Assembly: GCA_947624415.1 (NCBI GenBank)
Contig: CANQKH010000009.1
Location: 1-54,945 of the forward strand
Length of the DNA stretch: 54,945 bases
Direction of reading: 5' to 3'
Origin: an uncultured Clostridia bacterium
GTDB taxonomy: Bacteria > Bacillota > Clostridia > Christensenellales > UBA1242
Positions 47,597 through 54,945 of this stretch are shown here, in pieces (position 1 is the stretch's first letter; every line of letters starts with the position of its first letter). Position numbers and translations under genes: made by a program. The notes beneath the pieces were generated by a model, which was given only the letters and a program-made list of their open reading frames with translations, searched no databases and was not told the origin of the DNA.

Positions 47597-49887
47597 TATT
47601 CCCCTTTATTATCGTCATCGTTTGGAGTCTCTTCTTTTTTATTCTGCCCATTCTCTATTTTATCGTTCTGATTTTCTTTTTTAACAGGTTTTTCATCCTC
47701 ACCTTGTTTAGATTGTTCATCCTCTTTAACAATTTGCTCAAGACTTTTGCCCTGCTGAATATTTATAGTATAGTTATTTTCATTTCCAATTTTATCATAC
47801 TCTTTTTGAATATTTTTCTTTATAGCTTCAAACTCTTCTTGTGTTATTACTCCACTTGTCAAAAGTTTTTCGCCTTCTTTAAGTTTGTTTTCAAGAACTC
47901 TACGTTTTTCATCTTCTATCTGATGTTTTTTAATAAGTTCTTCCTTTTCTTGCTGAGCCTTGCGTTTCTCTTCCATATACTTGCCAACTTCTTCTGCACT
48001 CTTTCCTTCTGCAAGCATATCAACTTCTTCTTTGTTTATTGTTTCTTGATCCAAAAGTAGTTTTGCCATCTCTTCAAGAAAATTCATGTTTTCACTTAAA
48101 ATTCTTTTCGCACGAGCATAATTATATTCAAGAATTTTTCTTATTTCGTCATCGGCCTCAGCCGCGAGTTTTTCAGAAAATTCATTTTTGGTTTGATAAT
48201 CTCTACCTATAAATAATTGTTCTGATGAATCAAGGCTTATAAATCCAAGTTTTTTGCTCATACCATAGGTGTAAACCATACTTCTTGCAATCTTGCTTGC
48301 TTGATTAATATCGCTTGACGCACCAGTAGTTATGTCTTCAAAAATAAGTTCCTCGGCAATTCGTCCACCCATACATACAGCTATTTCATCCATTAAATAA
48401 TTGTAAGTTCTATAAGAATTATCATTTTCTGGACGTTGCATTGTATATCCGCCTGCCATACCTCTTGGAATTATTGACACTTCTTGAACATCATCGGTAT
48501 TTTTGAGTAATTTTGCCAATATTGCATGACCTGATTCATGATAAGCGGTAATCTTTTTATCACGTTCTGTAACAAGTCTGCTTTTCTTTTGAGGTCCCAT
48601 TGTAACTTTGTTTATGCCTTCAGTTATATCAGTCATTGTAATCTTTGGTCTATTATTTCTTGCAGCCAATATTGCCGCCTCGTTTAACATATTTTCAATG
48701 TCTGCCCCAGTAAATCCAACAGTTATTTTTGCAAGAGTTGTAAAGTCAACACTTTCATCAAGAGGTTTATTTCTTGCATGAATTTTTAAAATACCTTCCC
48801 TACCTTTTACATCTGGGATATTAACATAAACCTGTCTATCAAATCTGCCTGGACGCATAAGAGCTGGGTCAAGAACATCGCTTCTGTTTGTTGCGGCAAG
48901 AACTATTATGCCTTCATTTGGTTCAAATCCATCCATCTCAACAAGAAGTTGATTTAATGTTTGTTCTCTTTCGTCGTTTCCGCCACCTAGGCCAGCACCT
49001 CTTTGACGACCAACCGCATCAATTTCATCAATAAATACAATACATGGTTTATTTTTCTTTGCTTGCTCAAATAAATCCCTAACTCTTGATGCTCCAACAC
49101 CAACAAACATTTCTACAAAATCTGAACCGCTTATCGAAATAAAAGGAACATTTGCTTCACCAGCAACCGCTCTCGCAAGAAGAGTTTTTCCTGTTCCTGG
49201 ATGTCCAACAAGTAAAACCCCTTTAGGTATTCTTGCACCAAGGTCTGTAAACTTCTTAGGTGCTTTTAAAAATTCTACAATTTCCTTTAATTCTTCCTTC
49301 TCTTCTTCTGTTCCAGCTATATCTGAAAAGCGAACCTTGCTTGTTGTATATGCCCTTGCTTTGCTTTTTCCAAATCCCATAGCACCTTTTGTTTGAGACC
49401 CTAAAAGTTTGAAAATCATATACATTATAAATATTGCAAAGCCAATATAAAGCACTGGATAAATTAGGCTTATCCAATTAAAACCATCAACACTTGTTTT
49501 TATTGAAATTTTGTTTTCAGCAGCGGTATCTGGAGCCCCATTCTGCTTATTAATTAAATCTAGAGTCTGGAACAGAATATTGTCTCCATATTCATAGTAA
49601 ATATAATAATCTGCATATTTAGGGAAATTCCCCTCATATTTTGACCCTTTTACAAGAAAATAGATTACGTCATCTTTATAATATACTGCTTGTAATGTTT
49701 CTGTCTCGCCATCTTTATTTTTGTGTTCCCCTTTTACAAGCTCTTCTATTTCCTCAATATTTCTATCAAGATAAACCCCTTTATATCCTCTATCTAAACT
49801 TACAAATAAGATTATAACTACTAACAATAATAATACTATAAAAGAATACTTTAAAATTTTAGGTTTATTATTATTTTGTTCGTTCAC
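47596..49887 (-). CDS. ftsH: ATP-dependent zinc metalloprotease FtsH with SHOCT-like C-terminus
   Basis: Membrane AAA+ protease for quality control. About 763 residues from the GTG at 49887, placed right after AGGAGGT; an ATG further upstream has no such site. Two membrane helices (about 9-30 and 125-148) flank an extracytoplasmic domain. Walker A is GHPGTGKT at 228-235 (His instead of the usual Pro), followed by the SRH region ([22 protein letters not shown]) and the zinc site HESGH at 450-454. The tail contains [23 protein letters not shown] (about 665-690), which matches the SHOCT helix-pair pattern, then a long acidic/Asn-rich tail. Overlaps its partner gene downstream. Confidence 0.96.
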   Translation of the reverse strand: MNEQNNNKPKILKYSFIVLLLLVVIILFVSLDRGYKGVYLDRNIEEIEELVKGEHKNKDGETETLQAVYYKDDVIYFLVKGSKYEGNFPKYADYYIYYEYGDNILFQTLDLINKQNGAPDTAAENKISIKTSVDGFNWISLIYPVLYIGFAIFIMYMIFKLLGSQTKGAMGFGKSKARAYTTSKVRFSDIAGTEEEKEELKEIVEFLKAPKKFTDLGARIPKGVLLVGHPGTGKTLLARAVAGEANVPFISISGSDFVEMFVGVGASRVRDLFEQAKKNKPCIVFIDEIDAVGRQRGAGLGGGNDEREQTLNQLLVEMDGFEPNEGIIVLAATNRSDVLDPALMRPGRFDRQVYVNIPDVKGREGILKIHARNKPLDESVDFTTLAKITVGFTGADIENMLNEAAILAARNNRPKITMTDITEGINKVTMGPQKKSRLVTERDKKITAYHESGHAILAKLLKNTDDVQEVSIIPRGMAGGYTMQRPENDNSYRTYNYLMDEIAVCMGGRIAEELIFEDITTGASSDINQASKIARSMVYTYGMSKKLGFISLDSSEQLFIGRDYQTKNEFSEKLAAEADDEIRKILEYNYARAKRILSENMNFLEEMAKLLLDQETINKEEVDMLAEGKSAEEVGKYMEEKRKAQQEKEELIKKHQIEDEKRRVLENKLKEGEKLLTSGVITQEEFEAIKKNIQKEYDKIGNENNYTINIQQGKSLEQIVKEDEQSKQGEDEKPVKKENQNDKIENGQNKKEETPNDDDNKGE

Positions 49888-49903
49888 AATACCTCCTATA
49901 TTC

Positions 49904-49918
49904 CAATACAAGGTATTG
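49904..49918. repeat. perfect small palindrome at the ftsH transcription start
   Basis: CAATAC, spacer AAG, GTATTG. It overlaps the -10 box and predicted start of ftsH, where a repressor could act, or it could form a small hairpin at the 5' end of the mRNA. Confidence 0.5.
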
Positions 49919-49943
49919 TATCACAATTTTTAATTTAAAACAA
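49915..49943 (-). promoter_or_regulatory. sigma-A promoter of ftsH
   Basis: On the minus strand TTGTTT (49938-49943), a 17-base spacer and TACAAT (49915-49920) preceded by TGA, giving an extended -10. Start near 49908. Confidence 0.65.
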
Positions 49944-50011
49944 CTTTATAAAAGCAATTTTTTAAAAATTTTAAAAATATATTTATATATTCGACAAAGA
50001 AAGGCAAAAAA

Positions 50012-51274
50012 TCAATCAGATTTTAATTCCAAATTAATTTTAAAATTAACATAATTTAAAAAATCGTCTTTTTGAGGAATGTCCTTTATAAATTTTTTAT
50101 ATTCGCCTCTATTATTTCTAAAAAATTTGTTATGAATTCCTATAACATCCGCTTTATTTTTTCTTAAAATATTTATTGCTTCGGTATATTGCTTCTTTAT
50201 TTGCTCGTCTATTTTTTCTTTTATTTGAGGGGGCATTTCGCTAAATTCTGTATTGATTTTTAATCTTTCATGCTCTCCTTCAATTTCAACAAGTTCCAAC
50301 CCTAAAATTAAATATGACGAATAAATGGGAACACCATTCTCAAATTTTGTCGCTGTAGTTATTTTTTTATTTTTTATTCTGTATGAAAAATCATATTTAT
50401 TATCATTATAATCAACATCTTTTACTGTTATAATTTGATTAACTGATTTTCTATTTAAAAGATTTATTCCATTTAAGTTATCTGCCGATAGTTTCTCAAC
50501 TAGTTTTCCATTTTTTATAAGCACCGCTTCACCATTATTTGTAATTTGTTTTTGAGAACCACCGCCTTGTCCACTGCTACTTTCACCTCCAGATGTGTCG
50601 CTTCCCTCGTCAACCTGCGTAGAACCACCTTGTCCAGTTGATTGTGCAGACCCACTTTTATCTCCCTCTTTATCAGTCAAAGACAAATATCCTATAAGCG
50701 ATGCAGAACTTCTTGAATAATATCCCTTATAAAATGCTTCTAGTGATGTATCAGAAATATATAAATTTTTTGCATTATATGCTATCATTTCTTCAAGTTG
50801 TAACCCTACTGTTGATTGTAGCGATGATGATGTAGTTAATATTTCTTTTGCGGGAGAACTTGTGCAAACAAAGATTGTGTTTTCTGAAAGAGATGCAAAT
50901 CTACTTAAATAATCAATGTGCTTTGATACATCATCTTCAAGTAATTTCTCATTCACAACAGTGGTTTTTGCATGAGAAAGTCCTATCTTTCTTCCCATGA
51001 CAATTTCAGCATTATAAAGCGACTTCGCAATTGTATCGCCCTTACCAGATATAACTGAGTTCATCTGTTTATAAGACTGTTCAGGAGTTGGTATAAATGT
51101 CAACAATGATATCTCGTATTCATCATCCTCTTTATCTATTCCTATTGCAATAACCACCCCTCTTTCCCTATTTTGTCCAGGTGAAACTAGTGCTGGCGGC
51201 ATAAAAATAAATAAGATAATTAAAAAAACTATTAGCATAGGATTTTTTGCTAATTTGCTAAGTTGTTTTTTCAT
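50012..51274 (-). CDS. gerC: spore germination protein GerC, Ger(x)C family
   Basis: Third subunit of a nutrient germinant receptor. 420 residues from the ATG at 51274, behind AGGAGG. It keeps family features: GVVIAIGIDKEDDEYEISLL near the start, IVMGRKIGLSHAKTTVV, and a C-terminal domain with long amphipathic helices. The usual lipobox Cys is absent: the signal helix ends FMPPALVSPGQNRERG, so it is probably held by an uncleaved helix or released. A Ser/Gly/Gln-rich stretch (about 203-246) is inserted in the middle. The start overlaps the gerB end by 17 bases. Confidence 0.88.
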   Translation of the reverse strand: MKKQLSKLAKNPMLIVFLIILFIFMPPALVSPGQNRERGVVIAIGIDKEDDEYEISLLTFIPTPEQSYKQMNSVISGKGDTIAKSLYNAEIVMGRKIGLSHAKTTVVNEKLLEDDVSKHIDYLSRFASLSENTIFVCTSSPAKEILTTSSSLQSTVGLQLEEMIAYNAKNLYISDTSLEAFYKGYYSRSSASLIGYLSLTDKEGDKSGSAQSTGQGGSTQVDEGSDTSGGESSSGQGGGSQKQITNNGEAVLIKNGKLVEKLSADNLNGINLLNRKSVNQIITVKDVDYNDNKYDFSYRIKNKKITTATKFENGVPIYSSYLILGLELVEIEGEHERLKINTEFSEMPPQIKEKIDEQIKKQYTEAINILRKNKADVIGIHNKFFRNNRGEYKKFIKDIPQKDDFLNYVNFKINLELKSD

Positions 51275-52343
51275 TTTTCCTCCTCTCAATTCGCGACAAT
51301 ATCCATATTAAAATTGGAAAAACAAAACATACAAAAATTCCAATTGGTGGAAAATATTTTACAGTAGCATCAACCATTATTTCATAGTTGCCAATGAACA
51401 CATAATATAGAATTAGAAAAATTATATCAAATATTGCAACAGAATACCTTTTATCCATTAATGGAAAAATATTTAAAAGGCTATCACAAAAAGCATAACA
51501 AAAAATTTCCATTTGAAAAATTGTGGTGAATAAAAGCGTAAGAATTGCTATTATATCCAATCTGCCAATTGCATTAAATCGAACTGAGTAAGCAAGCAAA
51601 TCGGCAAGTGCATCATTGTGCATAAAAGATGTCATTTCATATTTTGCAAAAAATAACACGAATAGCAATATTACAAGAATATAGCCAAGAATTGTGTAAA
51701 AATATATTTTCTTTTCCTCGCTTTTTTTATAATCTATTTTCTCTATCATCATAAATAGAAAAATAAAATCTCCAAAAGCAAAAGCATATCTATAAATTGA
51801 ATTAAATATTTTACCCGCTGATGCAACAAAAAAATCGGGAACTGATAATGGCGTGTAGACCGCAATGCCTAAACAAAATAAAAAACCAAATAAGATTACA
51901 AAGAAAAACAGTTCCATTGTCCTTGCCATAGGCTTTAAGCCAGAAATTGTCGCATGATTCATTATGGGTAAAAATGATATTAATGCTATTGCAACAAACT
52001 CCTCTTGATAAATTTGTTGTTTGAAATAAACATATACTATTGAAAACGTTAAAATTGCTTTTAGCATCATAAATACTAAAAATATAATATACAGCACTTT
52101 TGCCACATATTTTGTTAAATATTGTTCTAGAATATCATATAATTTTTTTTCTTTAAATGTTTGCTTTAATTTAAGCAATATAGGAACAGAAATAAACTCT
52201 AATGCAAATATTAAAATTAATGAAATTACTGCATCACCCTTTACATAATCAAACATCAATGCCGGCAAAAGCAAAATTTTATTTGAAAAAATAAGAATTA
52301 AAATTAATATGCCTGCCTGTCGCATGGAAATTTTATTCTTCAT
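51258..52343 (-). CDS. gerB: spore germination protein GerB (APC-type, GerAB family)
   Basis: 361 residues with ten membrane helices and the GerAB/endospore-germination-permease pattern (ISMRQAGILILILIFSNKILLLP at the N-terminus, conserved sequence around FGDFIFLFMMIEKIDYKK). In Bacillus the B subunit binds the amino acid germinant. It begins 11 bases inside the end of gerA and ends inside gerC, so the three are translationally coupled. Its ligand cannot be predicted from sequence. Confidence 0.92.
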   Translation of the reverse strand: MKNKISMRQAGILILILIFSNKILLLPALMFDYVKGDAVISLILIFALEFISVPILLKLKQTFKEKKLYDILEQYLTKYVAKVLYIIFLVFMMLKAILTFSIVYVYFKQQIYQEEFVAIALISFLPIMNHATISGLKPMARTMELFFFVILFGFLFCLGIAVYTPLSVPDFFVASAGKIFNSIYRYAFAFGDFIFLFMMIEKIDYKKSEEKKIYFYTILGYILVILLFVLFFAKYEMTSFMHNDALADLLAYSVRFNAIGRLDIIAILTLLFTTIFQMEIFCYAFCDSLLNIFPLMDKRYSVAIFDIIFLILYYVFIGNYEIMVDATVKYFPPIGIFVCFVFPILIWILSRIERRKNEKTT

Positions 52344-53778
52344 CTTGTTTTACCTCTACTTTTTTACTTTTCTTAGGCGAAAAAGATTTCGGCAATTCGT
52401 CCATTTGCGTTGGTGCCGACGTAATTATCGCATCCTTTAAATCGGCAGGTATTCTTGGACTATATGGTGCTAAATATGGTGTTCCATAACTATCAATCTT
52501 ATTTAAATAATTCACTAAATAAATTAATCCGGCAGTAACCCCCATAACACCTAATGCACCGCCTAAAATTATAAAAACAACTTGCAACACTGTTATCTGT
52601 GATGCCTGCTCGGGAATTGTATATAAGGCTATCTTTGACAAAGCAACAATAATAACGCCTGGAGGAGAAATAAGCCCCGCTTTTATCCCTGTATCGCCTA
52701 AAATTAAAGCCCCAACAACCGATGTAGCCAACCCCAAATAACTTGGCAATCTTAAACTCACCTCATACAAAATTTGAAAAAGCAAAAATATAAATAAAAT
52801 CTCTAAAAAAGGTGTAAAAGGCAACCCCAATGTTGTATCTGCAATTGTGATTAGGAAATTTAATGGCAAAATATTATAATGATAAATTTGTAACGCTAAA
52901 TATGACCCAGGTGCCAATATTGCAATAAGCAAACCTATAAGACGCATTATTCTTATAAGGCTTGAATAGTGATGATTGGTGTAGTAATCGTTACTATTTT
53001 GCAAATCTTCAATAATTATAAAGGGAATTGTCAATACAATTGGCGAGTTGTCAACTATTATGGCGACCTTTCCTTCTAAAATCTTTGAAACAACTATGTC
53101 TGGCTTTTCTGCCCCACCCACTTGTTTAAATAAAGAATCTGGCCTTTCTTCCAAAAATGACAATATGTAATAAGAATCAACTACGCCATTTATAACAATG
53201 CTTTTTAATTTTTTATAAACTTTATCAACTAAATCATCATTTGCAACATCTTTCAAATAACACATCGCAACTTTGTTTTTTGATTCCGTTCCTATTTCAA
53301 GACTTTTAATGACAAGATTATCAGTTTTTAATCTTCTCCTTATCAAAGTTATGTTTGTCTGTATGTCCTCGACAAACCCCTCTCTTGGCCCTTGAATAAC
53401 AGGCGATGTAGGAGGCTCAGTTGGAACACGTGTTGGAAACTTAAAAAGGTCAATAGCAATTATTTTACTAGAAAAATTTGTAAAGATTATAACTCTTCCG
53501 TTTAAAATCTCATCAATAACTTTTTCTTCCTCTATTTCCTTTACCTCGGCACATTTTAAAATTTTATTTTGCATTATATCAATATCTAGCGTGCCTTCAT
53601 AAGTTTGTAAAGGCAAAAAAACAGCATTCGACAATAATTCCTGGTCGATTATGCTTTTTAAAAAAATTAATGATACCTCTTGGTTTTCTTTTCTATACGT
53701 TCGGCTAGAAAAATCAACACTATCATTTAACAATTTTTTGTATTTTTCAACTTGCTCTTTAACATTAAAATAAGACAT
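52333..53778 (-). CDS. gerA: spore germination protein GerA (GerAA family)
   Basis: 481 residues: a cytoplasmic N-terminal domain (about 1-260), then five membrane helices. Family signatures are FKFPTRVPTEPPTSPVIQGPREGFVEDIQTNI, TLIRRRLKTDNLVIK and RLPSYLGLATSVVGALILGDTGIKAGLISPPGV. GerAA proteins form the oligomeric ion channel of germinant receptors, opened when GerB senses nutrients. First gene of the gerABC operon, with a sigma-G-type promoter. The ATG and AGGTGAGGT ribosome site are part of an inverted repeat described separately. Confidence 0.96.
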   Translation of the reverse strand: MSYFNVKEQVEKYKKLLNDSVDFSSRTYRKENQEVSLIFLKSIIDQELLSNAVFLPLQTYEGTLDIDIMQNKILKCAEVKEIEEEKVIDEILNGRVIIFTNFSSKIIAIDLFKFPTRVPTEPPTSPVIQGPREGFVEDIQTNITLIRRRLKTDNLVIKSLEIGTESKNKVAMCYLKDVANDDLVDKVYKKLKSIVINGVVDSYYILSFLEERPDSLFKQVGGAEKPDIVVSKILEGKVAIIVDNSPIVLTIPFIIIEDLQNSNDYYTNHHYSSLIRIMRLIGLLIAILAPGSYLALQIYHYNILPLNFLITIADTTLGLPFTPFLEILFIFLLFQILYEVSLRLPSYLGLATSVVGALILGDTGIKAGLISPPGVIIVALSKIALYTIPEQASQITVLQVVFIILGGALGVMGVTAGLIYLVNYLNKIDSYGTPYLAPYSPRIPADLKDAIITSAPTQMDELPKSFSPKKSKKVEVKQDEE

Positions 53779-53807
53779 ACCTCACCTTTTATGGTTAGTA
53801 TGTCTTA
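53771..53807. repeat. perfect 10-bp inverted repeat covering the gerA start codon
   Basis: TAAGACATAC (53771-53780) and GTATGTCTTA (53798-53807) are exact reverse complements with a 17-base gap. In gerA-sense RNA the 3' arm contains the AUG and the loop holds the ribosome site, so a folded transcript would hide the start. The 5' arm (53798-53807) overlaps the predicted -10 box, so it would be absent from transcripts begun at that promoter. Confidence 0.75.
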
Positions 53808-53825
53808 AAAATTTTGTTTTAATAC
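53796..53825 (-). promoter_or_regulatory. sigma-G-like promoter of gerABC
   Basis: On the minus strand CATACTA (53796-53802) is an exact match to the sigma-G -10 consensus. GTATT (53821-53825) lies 18 bases upstream and fits four of five -35 positions. gerA-type operons are sigma-G-dependent in Bacillus. Start near 53789. Confidence 0.6.
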
Positions 53826-54718
53826 TACTCTACATATAAGATCTCGCCTGAATATATATTATATTCATCTATATCAGCAGGTTTTATTCCTATTTTTTCA
53901 TCGTCAACGTATTTTGCCTTGATATTTATTTTATAAGTGTAAATATTGTTATCATTTGTTACAGAAAAATCATCAACTTCATAAAGCATACTGCCAATAG
54001 CAACAATAACTTTATCATATTTTCTTGTGCAAGTGGCCGTTATTATACATTCAGTCTTATCAAATTCGATTTCTATAAAAGGTTCAAGATTATAAACTAT
54101 TTGCACTTCTAATTGTTTTGATGCCGCACTAGACTTATAACCAGCTTTGTTTGAATTAGCAACAACAGATATAGTTTTTTCACCCCCACCCAATTTTTGC
54201 AGATTTAATGAGGTCTCCTCTACATCAATATACTTTTCGCCATAATATACTCTGTATGAATTTGCATTCTCCACCGCTTGCCATGTTAAGGAATCACCCT
54301 CAACTGTAACAGATGGGGTCGCTAAATATACTGAACACATCCATTCAAGTTCATCACTTAATTCACTATTATTCCCAACATTTGTGGAAAGGTAGCAAAC
54401 AGACACCTTATATGTTTTGCCTATTTCACCACCCTTTTCAACAATTTCTGTTGAAGTCAAATAATTTTTTTCGCTATCAATTATCAACTCTTCCTTTCCG
54501 CGTTTTAGAACAAATCTATATCCGTCATAATTATCATTTAAGGTTGTAGTTATTGTAATTGTCTTGCCATCATCCACCACAACAGGTTTATCAGGGGAAA
54601 ATGCGTTGTAATTAAATATAAAAGCAACTGTCAAGCCACCAATCGCCACAGCCCCCAAAACTATTGCTATGATAATTAAAATTATTTTTTTACTTCTTTT
54701 TCCTGTTTTTTCGCTCAT
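53825..54718 (-). CDS. anchored protein with fibronectin-III-like domains, unknown function
   Basis: 297 residues: a short basic start (MSEKTGKRSKK), one membrane helix (about 11-35), then beta-type repeats. A region near 115-200 (PSVTVEGDSLTWQAVENANSYRVYYG) has the 'W..v.nA..Y.Vy' pattern of fibronectin type III domains, and a weaker repeat precedes it. Its TAG stop is 46 bases upstream of the gerA ATG. No ribosome site precedes the ATG at 54718. TATTAT five bases away may give a leaderless start, but the -35 box is poor. Confidence 0.7.
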   Translation of the reverse strand: MSEKTGKRSKKIILIIIAIVLGAVAIGGLTVAFIFNYNAFSPDKPVVVDDGKTITITTTLNDNYDGYRFVLKRGKEELIIDSEKNYLTSTEIVEKGGEIGKTYKVSVCYLSTNVGNNSELSDELEWMCSVYLATPSVTVEGDSLTWQAVENANSYRVYYGEKYIDVEETSLNLQKLGGGEKTISVVANSNKAGYKSSAASKQLEVQIVYNLEPFIEIEFDKTECIITATCTRKYDKVIVAIGSMLYEVDDFSVTNDNNIYTYKINIKAKYVDDEKIGIKPADIDEYNIYSGEILYVE

Positions 54719-54827
54719 ATATTATAATAATTGAGACATATTAATTTAAAATCAGCCTCATAACAACTTTATTATAACCTAAATTAAAAAAAAATCAAAA
54801 CATTTTTAAATAAATAAAAAAACATTA

Positions 54828-54856
54828 TTGACAAACAAATATATTTGTGCTAAAAT
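54828..54856 (+). promoter_or_regulatory. sigma-A promoter of the gene at the right edge
   Basis: TTGACA (54828-54833), a 17-base spacer and TAAAAT (54851-54856), with TGC ahead of it (extended -10). The rest of 54719-54880 is AT-rich with nothing else seen. Confidence 0.85.
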
Positions 54857-54880
54857 AATGTTGATTTAATTGGAGGAATT

Positions 54881-54945
54881 ATGTTTGATTATATGAGTTA
54901 TTCTCAAATTGCTGCATTGTTTTTAGGTATCGCTTTCACCGTAAT
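54881..54945 (+). CDS. start of a membrane or exported protein, cut by the window edge
   Basis: The ATG at 54881 follows a strong TGGAGGAATT site and a good promoter. Only 21 codons are visible, beginning MFDYMSYSQIAALFLGIAF, which is hydrophobic like a signal or first membrane helix. No family can be named. Confidence 0.65.
   Translation, partial: MFDYMSYSQIAALFLGIAFTV

Noticed and set aside
49256-49477. 73-codon minus-strand frame within ftsH in another frame
   Set aside because: Shadow of the AAA+ coding sequence; no start signal or domain.
1-54945. CRISPR arrays, tRNA or rRNA genes, insertion sequences
   Set aside because: I read the gaps between genes for regular repeats, cloverleaf patterns and transposase motifs and saw none; most gaps are under 170 bases and filled by promoters or terminators.

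Overview
This window comes from an AT-rich, endospore-forming member of the Firmicutes, most likely an uncultured gut-type Clostridia. The evidence is the low GC, the Firmicutes gene sets (pth-mfd, a spoVB-like flippase, DUF421/DUF4363, VanW) and clear sporulation or germination genes: spoIIID, a spoIIQ-type LytM gene and a gerA-gerB-gerC operon. The standard code with TGA stops fits every frame. I saw no tRNA, rRNA, CRISPR array, insertion sequence or prophage. I cannot place the species.

Layout: 0.2-7.6 kb holds rpoB-rpoC on the minus strand, with its own consensus promoter and an intrinsic terminator in the leader. 7.8-21.9 kb is an apparent two-gene minus-strand unit: a VirB4-like ATPase carrying a PrgI-like membrane segment, followed by an 11.4 kb gene for a 3784-residue lipoprotein with Ig-like regions and three GLUG-type arrays. 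22-26 kb carries small housekeeping genes (PRC-barrel, DUF1858, hflX, a lipoprotein, class II aldolase). 26-27.8 kb is a sporulation patch (spoIIID, acpP, spoIIQ-type). 27.8-31.9 kb holds envelope genes (small membrane proteins, a TasA/CalY-like protein, a UPF0104-type membrane protein, a SurA/PrsA-like lipoprotein). 31.9-36.4 kb is a degenerate glmU-like gene, pth and mfd, recalling the glmU-prs-pth-mfd-spoVB neighbourhood of Bacillus; a spoVB-like gene lies 2.4 kb further on. 36.6-46.9 kb mixes membrane and cell-wall genes with cca and a P-type ATPase. 46.9-49.9 kb is ftsH with a C-terminal SHOCT-like helix pair and a partner membrane gene. 50-53.8 kb is the germinant receptor operon. The right edge has an Fn3-like anchored protein and the first codons of a plus-strand gene.

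The most striking small-scale pattern is leaderless transcription. At least five genes have a near-consensus sigma-A promoter whose -10 box ends only 6-8 bases before the ATG, with no Shine-Dalgarno sequence. Other genes nearby have strong Shine-Dalgarno sequences, so both start modes coexist. Other points of interest are a perfect 10-bp inverted repeat that would pair with the gerA start codon but lies mostly upstream of the start predicted for a sigma-G-type promoter; natural RpoB substitutions at rifampicin-contact positions; and the ATPase/giant lipoprotein pair, which I regard as the best candidate for an undescribed surface system.
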